A DNA stretch of 64,000 nt, taken from contig CM063249.1 of NCBI GenBank assembly GCA_032158295.1, forward strand, positions 17,610,416 to 17,674,415. The letters are read 5' to 3'. A program made the translations under genes and the position numbers. This document shows, one piece after another, positions 56,901-62,435 of the stretch. This DNA comes from Pycnopodia helianthoides. Lineage: Eukaryota > Echinodermata > Asteroidea > Forcipulatida > Asteriidae. Below the pieces are notes generated by a model. It was not told the origin of the DNA and ran no database searches. It saw only the letters and a list, made by a program, of their open reading frames with translations. Positions within the stretch are counted from its first letter, which is position 1. Each line of letters opens with the position of its first letter.

Positions 56901-58410
56901 TTATCGCAGTTTTGGTTTTTCTTTTTTTTTTTCAGGGAGGAAGGAGCTTATTTGTGCTATTGTCTCTTTTGTACCTTGCATTATCAGAGACACTTGGGCG
57001 CACAGTTGCCCCGGCCTTTTGCCACTTTTTATTATGGAAGAAAGCTCTTTTTCTTGGATAGGAATTCTTTCAAATGGTCTAATAAATGTCTCACCCACGT
57101 TATGTCTGTTTTAAACATTTTTTCTATAAGTTTTGACAACAAAGAGATTGAACACTTGCTGTAACTGTTACCACTTTCAAACAATTAAAGAACACCTGGG
57201 CGCAATTTTCATAGAGCTGCTTTGCTTTTAAAAAAAATTATGTTAAGCAAAAATGATCAGGATACCAAGTCACAGAATGATGGTGCATGATAAATGGTGA
57301 GCATAATTGTGTTGCGCTTAGCTACTTTTGTGCTTAAGCAGCTCTAGGAAATTGGGCCCTCAGCCTTGCGACCTTCTTCACACATGGTTTAAAATTTACA
57401 TTATCAATACAATAATAATAACAACGTTCATATAGCGCTTAATACAGGCGTTTCTAAGCGCATATATATATTTTTTTCCTGCCAGGTATGTGGAGCTACG
57501 TTTTTAAAGTATGAGGCCTAATCATTTATAGCACCATGTTAAGGTTTACAAGGTGCTGTGGCGCCGTATGCTGCCAATCAAACCAGGGTCACCAGGGCGA
57601 ACCCCTTCTTTTTTCGATAAGTGTACTGGGTTCTTTTAGGTGCATTACACAACACACGGGACCTACGCTTAACGTCCTATCCGAAGGACGCAGCAACAAT
57701 GGTTAAGTGTCTTGCTGAAGGACACAAGTGTCACGACCGGGACTCGAAACCCACACTCTGCTGATCAGAAACACCGGAGCTTGAGTCCGGTGTTCTTATC
57801 CGCTCGTCCATGATGATCAGAGCTGCTTAAGCACAAAAAGTAGCTAAGCACAACAAAATTATGCTTACCAGAATAAGGTTACCAGCCAAACTGCGATATC
57901 ACATGTACAATTTGTAGTTGGTATCCTGCTCATTTCTGCTGAGCAGGCAATCGTTAGGCATTATTTTCTGCTTAAGCAGCTCTATGAAATTGGGCCCTGG
58001 ACTGTTTCTGGCATCATCAAGTGTTAAATAAAATTTTGGTTTTTTTTACTGCCAGTCTCGGAAATCACAGAGTAAAATCATCAGTCCTTGTCTATGGTAA
58101 AATACAGTGCTTCCCGTTGGCCCAGAAAAACCAAACCAAAGTGTTCCATGTTTCTCCCCGACAACGCCCTGATAAACATCTGAACCCTCGTCCTTTTTTT
58201 TTCTTCTCTCCTGACAAAACTTTTCTTCCTTGACTTCTCCTACCCCTTTGCAGGTTGTCCGTGGACATGACGGCGTTCACCGTGGAGTTCGAAGTGGAGA
58301 ATACAACCTCCAGTACTCGCCTGGTCAACTGGCGGATTGACTCCACCACCGTCGTGACGACCATACCGGTTGCTTCTCAGTCTAGCCAGGCCCTCATTCC
58401 CATCACCTGG
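8900..58410 (+). CDS. TMEM132: TMEM132-family membrane protein, 5' part (join of four exons)
   Basis: The coding join is 8900-8960, 38179-38965, 51033-51185 and 58254-58410. Intron phases are 1, 2, 2 and 0, and the frame is preserved across every junction (GCT Ala21, AGG Arg283, GGG Gly334). The 386 residues start with a signal peptide and continue through the family's N-terminal region. Family landmarks seen are a Y-G-P-F-T segment (residues 96-100), F-D-V-K-A (117-121), a P-C-L-R block with spaced cysteines (153, 169, 178) followed by W-W (188-189), and the K-R-G-L-R-V-V strand in exon 3. Sequons at N60, N110, N211, N274 and N350 fit an extracellular domain. Known family members are single-pass neural adhesion-type proteins of about 1,000 residues with cohesin-like and Ig-like domains, so about two thirds of the protein, including the membrane span, lies beyond the window. 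Vertebrates have paralogues A-E; which of these is closest cannot be decided here. Confidence 0.9.
9914..10152. mobile_element. P foldback element (~240 bp)
   Basis: A long imperfect palindrome: AAGCAAAGTGAGATGTCACAA and its inverted match near 10075-10096 pair, and CAACTCATC/GATGAGTTG lies at the centre. A partial copy is at 2370. Confidence 0.6.
10958..11120 (+). mobile_element. F element copy 1 (~163 bp)
   Basis: Starts CAGAGGCCTAGAATTACAC and ends ATCCAGGCCTG, with the family interior (GCATCTGTTGCCC, TTGCCCTTGCCCTCTCAAA). CAGG-type ends suggest a hAT-like MITE. Confidence 0.6.
11204..11454. mobile_element. D element (251 bp, TTAA ends)
   Basis: TTAAAGGGAAACACCGGCTT and, at the other end, AAGCCGGTGTGTCCCTTTAA form a terminal inverted repeat of about 20 bp. 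The interior is unlike A, B or C. Single copy in the window. Confidence 0.65.
11831..12210 (+). mobile_element. A element copy 3 (380 bp)
   Basis: Complete ends; several small internal deletions (for example ATAGATTC lost before AACAATGAATAAA) account for the shorter length. Confidence 0.85.
12750..12913 (+). mobile_element. F element copy 2 (~164 bp)
   Basis: CAAGCCTGGAAGTACACGG at the left and AAAATCCTGGCCTG at the right, with CCTCTGTTGCCCTGGTCTTGG inside. Confidence 0.6.
18122..18279 (-). mobile_element. F element copy 3, inverted (~158 bp)
   Basis: Read on the minus strand it starts CAGGCCTGGAATTACACGG and ends GAAATTCCAGGACTG, matching copies 1, 2 and 4 over the whole length. Confidence 0.65.
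18636..18830. repeat. 97-bp tandem duplication (two units)
   Basis: ACCTCGACCATTTCTTTATA recurs exactly 97 bp later, and the following GTGTGAGTTGTGTGC and AAATGTGCAAATTTGTGAGC blocks repeat with few differences, so the duplication is recent. Confidence 0.8.
19021..19105. mobile_element. G element fragment
   Basis: Retains AGCAGGGCACCAGTGAC...ATTTTGGCTGGGAACC, a diverged G interior without either end. Confidence 0.35.
19738..19916. mobile_element. G element, diverged
   Basis: GCTTAAGCAGG at one side, GAGCAGGATACCAGTCACA and GGCTGGTAACCCTATTCTGG inside. The outer GGGCCCAATTTC ends are lost. Confidence 0.55.
21040..21145. mobile_element. B element fragment
   Basis: GATGACCGATTGAGCTCAAA, TTTCACAGG and GGTCTTTGACAAGTACCAAC match the right third of B elements; the rest is missing. 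Confidence 0.5.
22153..22627. repeat. ~158-bp tandem array, three units
   Basis: GAGGTGACTTTGACAAAAA or its start recurs at about 22300, 22459 and 22616. Each unit carries CATATGAAAGCCTGAAATTT and ACAGTTGCTGTGCTATGG. Units differ by only a few bases. Confidence 0.85.
23076..23089. promoter_or_regulatory. RFX X-box motif
   Basis: GTCGCCATGGCAAC fits the RFX consensus GTHNYYATRRNAAC at every position. The surrounding 200 bp is less AT-rich than the intron average. Occupancy cannot be judged from sequence. Confidence 0.4.
24389..24559. mobile_element. G element copy (left of a tandem pair)
   Basis: Begins GGGCTCAATTTC, contains AAGGTTACCAGCCAAAATAC and GGTATCCTGCTC, and ends GAAATTGGGCCCA. It abuts a second copy directly. 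Confidence 0.7.
24560..24720. mobile_element. G element copy (right of a tandem pair)
   Basis: Same interior (GGTTACCAGCCAAAATACC, TTCCCTGCTTATTTTTGCT) and right end AATTGGGCCC. The left end is shared with or lost in the junction with its neighbour. Confidence 0.6.
25521..25875 (+). mobile_element. C element copy 1 (~355 bp)
   Basis: Left end TTAAAGGCAAAGTGTACC, then the family landmarks AATTTCATTTTAAAAGGTGG and GAGATATCGCTGAAAATC; right end TACCCTCCCATTAA. TTAA at both ends. Confidence 0.75.
26626..27016 (+). mobile_element. B element copy 2 (~391 bp)
   Basis: TTAAAGGCAGTGGACACTAT at the left and TGTCCAGTGTCTTTTTAA at the right. It includes AGAAACGGCTCCCTCTGAAG and AACTTCGACGACCAATTGAG, shared with copy 4. 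Confidence 0.8.
27411..27784 (+). mobile_element. E element copy 1 (~374 bp)
   Basis: Ends are CAGGGCTCGCCCTTAA and, inverted, CAGGCCTTGTGCTTAA. The flanks carry a direct repeat CCTTTAG on both sides (7 bp, or 8 bp if a shared G is counted), a likely target duplication. The interior repeats GGGCTAGTAAACACC and GGGCTACTAAAA. A hAT-like non-autonomous element is the best guess. Confidence 0.7.
27838..28217 (-). mobile_element. C element copy 2 (380 bp)
   Basis: Inverted relative to copy 1: TTAAAGGGAAGGTGTACG at the left and GTATACTTTGCCTTTAA at the right. It sits only about 50 bp from E copy 1. Confidence 0.8.
29533..29774. mobile_element. G element, long foldback form (242 bp)
   Basis: GGGCCCAATTTCATAGAGC at the left is perfectly inverted at the right. 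Inner arms (CTTAGCATGAAATTTCTTC, GGGTTACCAACCAAATTTCC) are also inverted, so about 100 bp on each side pair around a unique centre. Confidence 0.8.
29877..30049 (+). mobile_element. H element copy 1 (~173 bp)
   Basis: Starts TTAGCCAGAGGGGTGTC and carries four GGACACCC-type motifs. It matches the inverted copy at 48559 almost throughout; the right TIR (CTGGCTAA) is damaged here. Confidence 0.6.
31094..31439 (-). mobile_element. B element copy 3 (diverged)
   Basis: Same orientation as copy 1: GTCAAAGACTAGTATCCTCA, CCCAACATATGC, AACTACCTCTTTCTCAAAAA and a right end ATCACTGCCTTTA. Both TTAA ends are eroded. Confidence 0.65.
31762..32266. repeat. 19-bp minisatellite, ~27 units
   Basis: The unit GCCCTTGCTGGCTTTCCTA is repeated about 26.6 times with very few variants: one-base deletions, a TTTTC variant twice, a TGCC variant once and TTGTTGG near the end. 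The 19-bp period is not a multiple of three, so no repeat peptide is maintained. Confidence 0.95.
33066..33133. repeat. Duplicated palindromic GGGGAGTCTCCC motif
   Basis: ACGGGGAGTCTCCCTGTATTTT occurs near 33070 and again near 33106, separated by a T-rich spacer. Each copy holds the palindrome GGGAGTCTCCC-like core. Confidence 0.5.
33756..33769. promoter_or_regulatory. RFX X-box motif (second)
   Basis: GTAACCATAGCAAC fits GTHNYYATRRNAAC at all fixed positions. It lies 71 bp from a palindrome built from the same half-sites. Confidence 0.4.
33840..33855. promoter_or_regulatory. 16-bp perfect palindrome with X-box-like halves
   Basis: GTTGCCGTACGGCAAC is a perfect inverted repeat. The outer GTTGCC/GGCAAC are RFX-like half-sites but with a 4-bp spacer in place of the usual 2, so binding by RFX is uncertain. 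Confidence 0.35.
34027..34370 (+). mobile_element. E element copy 2 (~344 bp)
   Basis: CAGGGCTCGCCCTTAACAC to AAGCGCAAGGCCTG, with a TCAAT direct repeat on both flanks. Shorter than copy 1 by an internal deletion. Confidence 0.7.
36005..36250. mobile_element. G element, long foldback form (246 bp)
   Basis: Same arms as the copy at 29533, but the unique centre (GTTACTGGTATTCAGCTG) is in the reverse orientation. Ends GGGCCCAATTTC / GAAATTGGGCCC are intact. Confidence 0.8.
36577..36915 (+). mobile_element. E element copy 3 (~339 bp)
   Basis: Diverged left end CTGGGCTCACACTTAAGC; right end AAGCGCAAGGCCTG. Near-identical flanks (GATGTTG / GATGGTTG) may be a target duplication with one indel. Confidence 0.65.
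37143..37441. repeat. 22-bp minisatellite, ~13.6 units
   Basis: The unit CCAGGGGGCATGGAGGCAAT plus GA repeats with only single-base variants (GATCAG for GACCAG; CACCG or CACGG for CATGG). The array ends CATGGAGGCC, which matches the interior of F elements. Confidence 0.95.
37466..37667. mobile_element. G element copy (~200 bp)
   Basis: GAGCCAAATTTCATAGAGC at the left and GCGAAATTGGCCCC at the right, with GGCTGGTAACCTC inside. It lies 25 bp after the 22-bp minisatellite. Confidence 0.65.
37848..38100 (-). repeat. Interspersed repeat 3' end, probable LINE/SINE
   Basis: On the minus strand it ends in a (TTGA)n tail after a GCGCCTTGTGAATTTAA-type motif. It stops about 80 bp before the exon 2 acceptor. 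The family is not identified. Confidence 0.35.
38179..38965 (+). CDS. TMEM132: TMEM132 exon 2: main N-terminal domain
   Basis: This is the largest open stretch of the window (residues 21-283) and is visibly more GC-rich than the introns around it. It follows a pyrimidine-rich acceptor ending CACAG and ends at the donor AAG|GTGAGC, phase 2. The protein reads as the TMEM132 N-terminal region: a conserved F-x-V-H-F-type start, Y-G-P-F-T, F-D-V-K-A, an I-Q-I-L-F-L-L strand, P-C-L-R, a second and third cysteine, L-A-Q-I-A-I-P and W-W. Cysteines are at 153, 169, 178, 215 and 280, with sequons at 60, 110, 211 and 274. The first in-frame codon is GTG (valine) and is not a start. The single 787-bp exon has no internal stop. 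Confidence 0.93.
39300..39420 (+). repeat. Retroelement 3' end with (ATT)n tail
   Basis: AAAGCGCTCCGATC, GGCGCTATATAAATGC and then ATT repeats form a hairpin-plus-microsatellite terminus typical of LINE or SINE tails. No coding part is present. Confidence 0.5.
39482..39641 (+). mobile_element. F element copy 4 (160 bp)
   Basis: The most complete copy: CAGGCCTGGAATGAC at the left and AATTCCAGGCCTG at the right, a good inverted repeat. The interior includes GGCCTCTGTTGCCCTGG and CCTTGCCCTCTCAAAAATG. Confidence 0.7.
40430..40710 (-). repeat. Interspersed repeat, probable LINE/SINE 3' end
   Basis: Minus-strand tail of ATT units beside a TATATAAATATC motif. It carries GAAGGTGCAATGAACTGGAA, typical of retroelement 3' ends, but no intact frame. 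Confidence 0.35.
40860..41253 (+). mobile_element. C element copy 3 (394 bp)
   Basis: TTAAAGGCAAAGTATACTTT at the left and TACCTTCCCTTTAA at the right; the full-length reference for this family in the window. The terminal repeats are only partly inverted (AAGTATAC against GTATACCTT). Confidence 0.8.
42454..42809 (+). mobile_element. B element copy 4 (356 bp)
   Basis: TTAAAGGCACTGGACACTAT at the left, GGTGTCCATTGTCTTAA at the right, and the full set of family landmarks between. Confidence 0.85.
45118..45512 (-). mobile_element. A element copy 4, inverted (395 bp)
   Basis: Complete copy in reverse orientation, near-identical to copies 1 and 5, with both 24-bp ends intact. Confidence 0.88.
45991..46020. 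promoter_or_regulatory. Clustered homeodomain-type TAATTA sites
   Basis: TAATTA at 45991 and GTTAATTAGCATAT some 15 bp later, with CCAATCA between. Such spacing is seen in neural enhancers, but in AT-rich DNA it can occur by chance. Confidence 0.25.
46859..46997. mobile_element. G element, diverged
   Basis: TTTCCTGCTCAGCAAATATG, GGATACCAATCACAAATGG and TTTGGTTGGTAATCTTATTC match the family; the outer ends are degraded. Confidence 0.55.
47843..48145 (+). mobile_element. E element copy 4 (~303 bp)
   Basis: CTAGGGCTCGCCTTAACAC to AAGCGCAAGGCCTG, with an ACTAC direct repeat at the flanks. Confidence 0.68.
48182..48536. mobile_element. K element copy 2 (~355 bp)
   Basis: TAAGGTCAAGTTAAAAAAC at the left and AACACTTGGCCTTA at the right. 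It carries GGACGATCAACTG and AAAAAGAGGAGGATTAGGGC, as in copy 1. Confidence 0.58.
48559..48723 (-). mobile_element. H element copy 2, inverted (165 bp)
   Basis: TTAGCCAGGATTTGG and CCTCTGGCTAA form short inverted ends (TTAGCCAG). GGGTGTCCAAATTT-type motifs recur inside. Confidence 0.62.
49229..49585. repeat. Degenerate ~60-75-bp tandem array, 4-5 units
   Basis: ACTGGTAAGAGAAAAGCC recurs in diverged form (ACTGATAGAGAAACTTTGCC, ACTGGCAAAAGAATAGCC, CTGGCGAGAGAACAGCC), each followed after about 20 bp by a CATAAYATGRTTTTC-like block. The minus strand stays open across the last four units, but no known protein resembles it. Confidence 0.65.
50356..50394. repeat. Perfect hairpin, 16-bp stem and 7-nt loop
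   Basis: CTGTAGATTCGTTACG is followed after seven bases by its exact reverse complement. The half-unit GGATTCGTTACAAACTAAAG is repeated twice just downstream (about 50400-50445), and AATCTACACT recurs near 50610. Confidence 0.8.
51033..51185 (+). CDS. TMEM132: TMEM132 exon 3
   Basis: The acceptor is TTATTCAG at 51025-51032 and the donor is GG|GGTAAAT with GT at 51186. The exon encodes residues 283-334: A-K-A-K-R-G-L-R-V-V, then N-x-x-V-W-I-V and G-G-A-S-A-M-V-T-I. This matches the family pattern of a basic K-x-G-hydrophobic strand, then N-x-x-x-W, then G-G-x-x-x-x-x-V. In published family descriptions this area lies at or near the cohesin-like domain; placing it there is an inference. The exon ends in a threonine/proline-rich stretch (TTPTTSPTEQ), probably a loop or linker. 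Confidence 0.88.
51438..51831 (+). mobile_element. A element copy 5 (394 bp)
   Basis: Full-length, same size as copy 1, and only about 250 bp after exon 3. One mismatch in the left end (GCAG for ACAG). Confidence 0.88.
52257..52450. mobile_element. G element copy (194 bp)
   Basis: GGGTCCAATTTCATAGAGC to GCTCTATGAAATTGGGCCC, with GATACCAGTCACAAATTG and GGCTGGTAACCTTATTCTGG inside; a near-complete short form of the family. Confidence 0.8.
52729..52746. repeat. C18 homopolymer
   Basis: Eighteen cytosines; a shorter C run lies about 100 bp upstream, near 52624-52635. Confidence 0.85.
55386..55552. repeat. Duplicated segment, copy 1
   Basis: GAAGTTGTTTTCGTTTCCC, CTGTTTATTATTGTTCCACTG, TTTTGGAGTCGGATGAAGGC and GGGGGGACATCAACAA occur in the same order and spacing at 56025-56182. 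Confidence 0.8.
56025..56182. repeat. Duplicated segment, copy 2
   Basis: Direct repeat of 55386-55552, about 640 bp away. The copies differ mainly in homopolymer length. No inverted ends are seen, so it looks like a local duplication and not a transposon. Confidence 0.8.
57198..57360. mobile_element. G element copy (~163 bp)
   Basis: GGGCGCAATTTTCATAGAGC to GCTCTAGGAAATTGGGCCC, shortened inside (GGCTGGTAACC region lost). Confidence 0.7.
57404..57815 (-). mobile_element. tRNA-derived SINE, copy 1 (~410 bp)
   Basis: On the minus strand a tRNA-like head (GAGCGGATAAGAACACCGG, then GGGTTTCGAGTCCC as B box) is followed by a body containing AACCCAGTACACTTATCG and a tail of TTATTATTG units. It matches 58769-59172 over nearly the whole length. 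Confidence 0.75.
57818..57998. mobile_element. G element copy (~180 bp), truncated left end
   Basis: CAGAGCTGCTTAAGCAC to GCTCTATGAAATTGGGCCC. The left end abuts the SINE head directly, so one element probably inserted into the other. Confidence 0.7.
58254..58410 (+). CDS. TMEM132: TMEM132 exon 4
   Basis: The acceptor is CCCCTTTGCAG ending at 58253 and the donor is TGG|GTAATA at 58411, phase 0. The exon encodes residues 334-386. F-T-V-E-F-E-V-E-N followed by V-N-W-R-I-D corresponds to the family's 'F-E-I-E-N ... W-x-V' pair of beta strands, and I-P-I at the end matches the conserved hydrophobic strand. One sequon is seen at N350. Reading continues in frame past the donor for a while, but the GTAATA site and the loss of family similarity support ending here. 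The next exon lies beyond base 64000 or was not recognised in the 5.6 kb that follows. Confidence 0.87.
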
Positions 58411-58426
58411 GTAATAACAATATCAG

Positions 58427-58743
58427 TTTGGCCAAACATAAAAACAAACATGTTTAGCGTCCCCGCCCGCTTCCCTTTTTAGAGGCCGCCTCCTTATTAA
58501 ATTTTTATTTATTATTTTTAAGGACCATTTTTTTACGATCTCTGACAACAAAAATTGATTCTAAAATACATAAACATCGTATTTTTGACTATAGCACATA
58601 GAAAAAAAAAAACACAGAAAAAAGCTGGCAACCATCTTTAAAAATAGCCCGGCCTGTTGTCTCGAAAAATGTGTCAGGCGCCTCCCCCTCTTTTTAAAAA
58701 AGGCAGGACGCTAAACATATTTTTTTAAATATATTTTGCCTTA
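58427..58743. mobile_element. K-like element (~317 bp)
   Basis: TTTGGCCAAACATAAAAAC and, inverted, TAAGGCAAAATATATTT lead into a shared ATGTTTAGCGTCC. It begins only 17 bp after the exon 4 donor. Confidence 0.55.
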
Positions 58744-58768
58744 TCAAAACACAGGCATGATATTCTTA

Positions 58769-59172
58769 ATAATAATAATAATAATAGTGGCTTCTTATAC
58801 AGCGCTCATATCTGTCACTCAGTGACGCTCAAGGCACTTCAACAGTCAGTATTTTCCTGCAAGATGATGTGGAGCTACTTTTTGTAGAGATCAATTCCTT
58901 TATAGCACAATGTAATGGTTTACAAGGTGCTGTGGTGCAATATGCTGCCAATCAAACCAGGAACACCGGGGCAAACCCCTTCTCTTTTCGATAAGTGCAC
59001 TGGGTTCTTTTACGTGCATTACACAACACACGGGACCAACGGCTTTACGTCCCATCCGAAGGACGCAGCAATAATGGTTAAGTGTCACGACTGTGACTCG
59101 AACCCACACTCTGCTGAACAGAAACACCAGAGCTTGAGTCTGGTGCTCTTATCCGCTCGGCCACGACACGCC
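58769..59172 (-). mobile_element. tRNA-derived SINE, copy 2 (~404 bp)
   Basis: Minus-strand head GTGGCCGAGCGGATAAGAGC (A box), CAGACTCAAGCTCTGGTG as the anticodon arm and GTGGGTTCGAGTC as the B box: leucine/serine-tRNA-like. The tail is (ATT)n. This is the cleaner of the two copies. Confidence 0.8.
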
Positions 59173-59334
59173 ACTTCCTTCTTTCATCTGATCCCGACTT
59201 GTTTGCCCTCGGAAAAATCAGATAAATTGTGATTAAATAGCCTGAAATGTCTACTAATTAACGCCGATACCATACATAGGTCAGCCCTTGTACCCAATAA
59301 AAGGTTCCTACTTTTTTCCTAAGGACCAAATACC

Positions 59335-59612
59335 TTGGTCAAGTGGCTAGACTGCAAGACCTGCAATCGTATTGGTTGTGGGTTCGAATCCGGCCAGGCT
59401 AACCGCTGATTTCACAATGACTAGAATAGGTCTTGTCGTCTGGTTACTGAATCACAATTTCTTGGTGTGTGCAATTCATAATCACAGACGTCAGACTAGT
59501 GTTTGTATGTGAGAGGTTGGCTGTTGCCAGCTCGGAGTTTATATCCCCTTGTGGGAGCTTTGCCAAGTTCCCCTGATGGGAAGATCATGTAAACAAACAA
59601 CAAGCAACAACC
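59335..59612 (+). mobile_element. tRNA-headed SINE, second family (~278 bp)
   Basis: TGGTCAAGTGGCTAGACTGC (A-box-like) and GTGGGTTCGAATCCGGCC (B box) form a tRNA-like head; the body ends GGGAAGATCATG with a CAAACAAACAA tail. Orientation and family differ from the two SINEs upstream. Confidence 0.65.
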
Positions 59613-60869
59613 CCCTCCCCAACTTTCCTTGATAAGATAAACCTGTTGTTTTTCGTAAATTTATTATGCATTGTATGGTATCTGCAGGCAGGTGTTTTTG
59701 TACATGACTTGTCTGTTCGTATAATCAATGCTACAGTAATTGATCAGTGCTTTGCATCGTTGGGTGGCTGTGTCTGTCACAGTGACTTGCCATCCTGGAA
59801 TCAACCTGGTACATATAACACAATCAGATATTAAATACTTGTGTTTCTTTTCTTCTTTTCATTCTTTGGCAAATGTCATACCTACAAGCAGGCGTGAGTG
59901 GAATACAGTAAAATATAGCACTTCTGCGTCCCATATCCAATGAGAGACTGAAGGCTATGGGACAGAGTGTGATAATGAATTGATCTTCAAGAACACTTGA
60001 CGTGCGTCTTGTAATAGCACAGTACGCAGAGTTAGAACAGCGCAATACGCAGGGTGCAATATGGGTTAATATTACACCCTTGTTTTCATGGATCGACCAA
60101 TCAGGATAAATGAGACAGACTAAAAAGCGTCCCTAGCTTGGAAGTGTTTTTATACCGTTGGTCATCACATGCTCAATATGTTACTCAACATTGAGATCTC
60201 TGATTAACGGTTCAGTACGTACTTAACGCCAGCCGAACTTTTTGTGTGATGATAAGAATCCAATTATTTTGGAAAAAACGGGTTGTTAGTTAACGTCCTT
60301 TTTTCTCTGGGTTACTTTTTTTCTCTCTCTCAAAAAGTCATACCAAGGGACCGGCCTGCCAGAGGAAGTTAATTACAGTAGACAATTTGCTTCAATCAGA
60401 ACACATGTTGTACTCGCTCGCATTCTTTTTTACCTTAAACCGCCGGTATCCCCCCTCCCCCCCCTCGTTGAGGAGGCCTGGCGTCGGTGGAGCTTTAGTC
60501 ACCGAGGTCAGGGATGCACCGAGCAGGACAGTGGAGGGAAATCCTACTCGGGCATAATGCTTCATCACAGTGCGGCGGCCATCTTGCTTGCTGTGCATTT
60601 GTTTTTGTCATTGTTTTCCTTGAATGCTTGTTGAGTCACATTGTTAAAAAGAGCAACAATTACGTCGAGTTTATTTTCTTCCCTCGTTCATTTTTTGTAT
60701 TTTTTGTACATGTGCACATGTATGAACTATTACAAATGAGTAAAGGTTTTGGAAATTGCATTATGTCCGTAAAAACAGAAGCCACAAACAGGGCTGATAC
60801 TTCACAGAGGTAATCACCTTCATGCTCCTGCCTGTCCCCCCCCCCCCTCCGACCATTGCTTTGGTGCCC

Positions 60870-61115
60870 CTTGAAATATTCCAGGCGCGATACTTCACGG
60901 AGGCAACGGAGGCTATTTCCTCCGTGCCCACCAAGGTAATGGCCTTGGTGCTCCTTTGAAACGTTCCAGCCCAAATACATGTACTTCATGGAGGCAGCAG
61001 AGGCAACTGGGCCTCCATGCTCCTGGTCATTGCCTTGGTGGCCCTTAAAAAGGACCCCGCAGAAATTTCCCTTATAGAGATGCCCCTTACTAAGGAAAAC
61101 GGCCTTGCCCTTTTT
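60870..61115. repeat. F-element-derived fragments in a row
   Basis: Three consecutive pieces each hold GAGGCAACGGAGGC- or GAGGCAGCAGAGGC-type and CTTGGTGC(C/T)CCTT blocks of the F family. One contains CCTCCATGCTCCTGGTCATTG, which closely matches the 22-bp minisatellite unit at 37143-37441. Confidence 0.55.
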
Positions 61116-61137
61116 GGGAAGTCAACTCATAAGCGTG

Positions 61138-61366
61138 TATAGATAGGTTGCAGTATGACGTAAATCGGCCATCTTTACGGGCAGTTTAGAACAAACAGTC
61201 GTGCGTTTCGTGTGAGAACGGCGTGCAACACGCGCGCATTTCACGAAACTCATTGCAGGATTGGTTAGTGAACAACGCAGTTGCGTTGATAAGTTGAGCG
61301 TTTGACGCACATGCAAGCCAAAATGCACTTTGCCCGTAAAGATGGCGTCTACTGGGAACTATCTAT
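61138..61366. mobile_element. I element copy 1 (229 bp)
   Basis: TATAGATAGGTTGCAGTA and, inverted, TATAGATAGTTCCCAGTA, both continuing to GCCATCTTTACGGGC. The interior includes CGTGCAACACGCGCGCATTT. TA ends suggest a TA-targeting transposon. Confidence 0.8.
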
Positions 61367-61437
61367 ACGCCACGCCGCCTAGAATGCGCACTACACTGTA
61401 TAACACACAGGGACATTGACTCCCAGATTGGCATAAC
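61367..61437 (-). mobile_element. N element fragment beside I copy 1
   Basis: AATGCGCACTACACTGTATAA and GGGACATTGACTCCC match the inverse of 893-960. I copy 1 may have inserted at or in an N element. Confidence 0.55.
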
Positions 61438-62261
61438 TAAGATTACAGTGATGAAGAATCAGTTGGGTCAATACATATCATATTCAGCTCTGTGCATCAA
61501 AAAACTGCTGCCCAAATTGGTCTTGTGTCTCAAATTGCACTCCCCAAAGTTTCCTTACAGTATCAAATTTGCAGAGTTAGAAAACTCTACAAATACCCCT
61601 CTAAGCCCCAAAAAAGTGTCTTCTTGTCATTGATAATGAAAATCCCGTCTCTGCACCACTCAGCACTTTTGCAAAAGTCCTGTCATAACACTTATATAGC
61701 ACTTGATGTGTACCATACAAGAAGCTTGACTCGCAACCAGTAACCTTGATGGTACCTGTTTAGTCACTCATCATTTGTGTACCTTCCCCCCCCCTCCCGC
61801 CAAATGTCAAGCCCATCACCAAACCGCAGATCCTTTACTTGTAACTTCTCTTCAGCACCTTGAAAGAAAAAAACCTAAATAATCTTGGGGCTCAACCCCT
61901 CCCCCCCCCTAGTAATCCTACCTGGAGCCAGAGATAGTTAACACCTGTCCTCAGGTGTTGTCATAGTAATTAGTGAGATGAGCTCACCTTTGGGCGGATC
62001 CCACAAACGGAGACAGAGTGTCTGGGAACTTGAGTCAACCTGTTTTGAACACCTCTGCTTTCAAGGGACGATATTTGAAAGGGGTTGCGCCTGTTAAAAC
62101 CAAGAGAGGGGGGAAAAAGGGGCTTACAAGTAGCCTGTGAAAAGTATCTTGAAACAGGTGGGCATGATTTTGTGAAAAACTTTGGGTTGGTGTCGGTGAG
62201 CAGATGTGTCAGTGAAGTGTGGCTTAGGATTTGCTACTGTTTTTTTTTTGGTTTTTTTCCC

Positions 62262-62400
62262 CTGTCTGGGTTCAAATCCCACCCCGGACCGGAGCCTTGC
62301 ATGTGGATCGGGTTTTCAGTGCCTACCTGATGAGGTGGGTTTTCCCCCAGGAATAATTCTCATCGGTTTTGCCTCCAACACCTAAAACTGAAATTTCCTT
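62262..62400 (+). repeat. tRNA-related SINE fragment
   Basis: CTGGGTTCAAATCCCACCCC is a good B box, followed by GTGGGTTTTCCCCC and CAACACCTAAAACTGAAATTTCC, a body often seen in invertebrate SINEs. The A-box half is not recognisable. Confidence 0.45.
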
Positions 62401-62435
62401 TCTTGTATTCTCTCTCCATGGGGTTCTTGGCTTAG

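Larger units (their letters stand above)
51186..58253 (+). other. TMEM132 intron 3 (7.1 kb)
   Basis: Begins GTAAAT and ends TTGCAG; phase 2. It holds one A element, G elements, a SINE, a duplicated 160-bp segment and several long C runs. From 52.5 to 55.2 kb nothing recognisable was found apart from homopolymers and a short GA repeat near 54135-54151. Confidence 0.8.

Noticed and set aside
59335..59402. Functional tRNA gene
   Set aside because: A and B boxes are present, but the acceptor stem is not convincing and a SINE body with tail follows.
61122..61328. Conserved minus-strand open frame in both I elements (also 62432-62626)
   Set aside because: Conservation follows from the two being recent copies of one MITE; there is no transposase motif and the frame runs through the terminal repeat.
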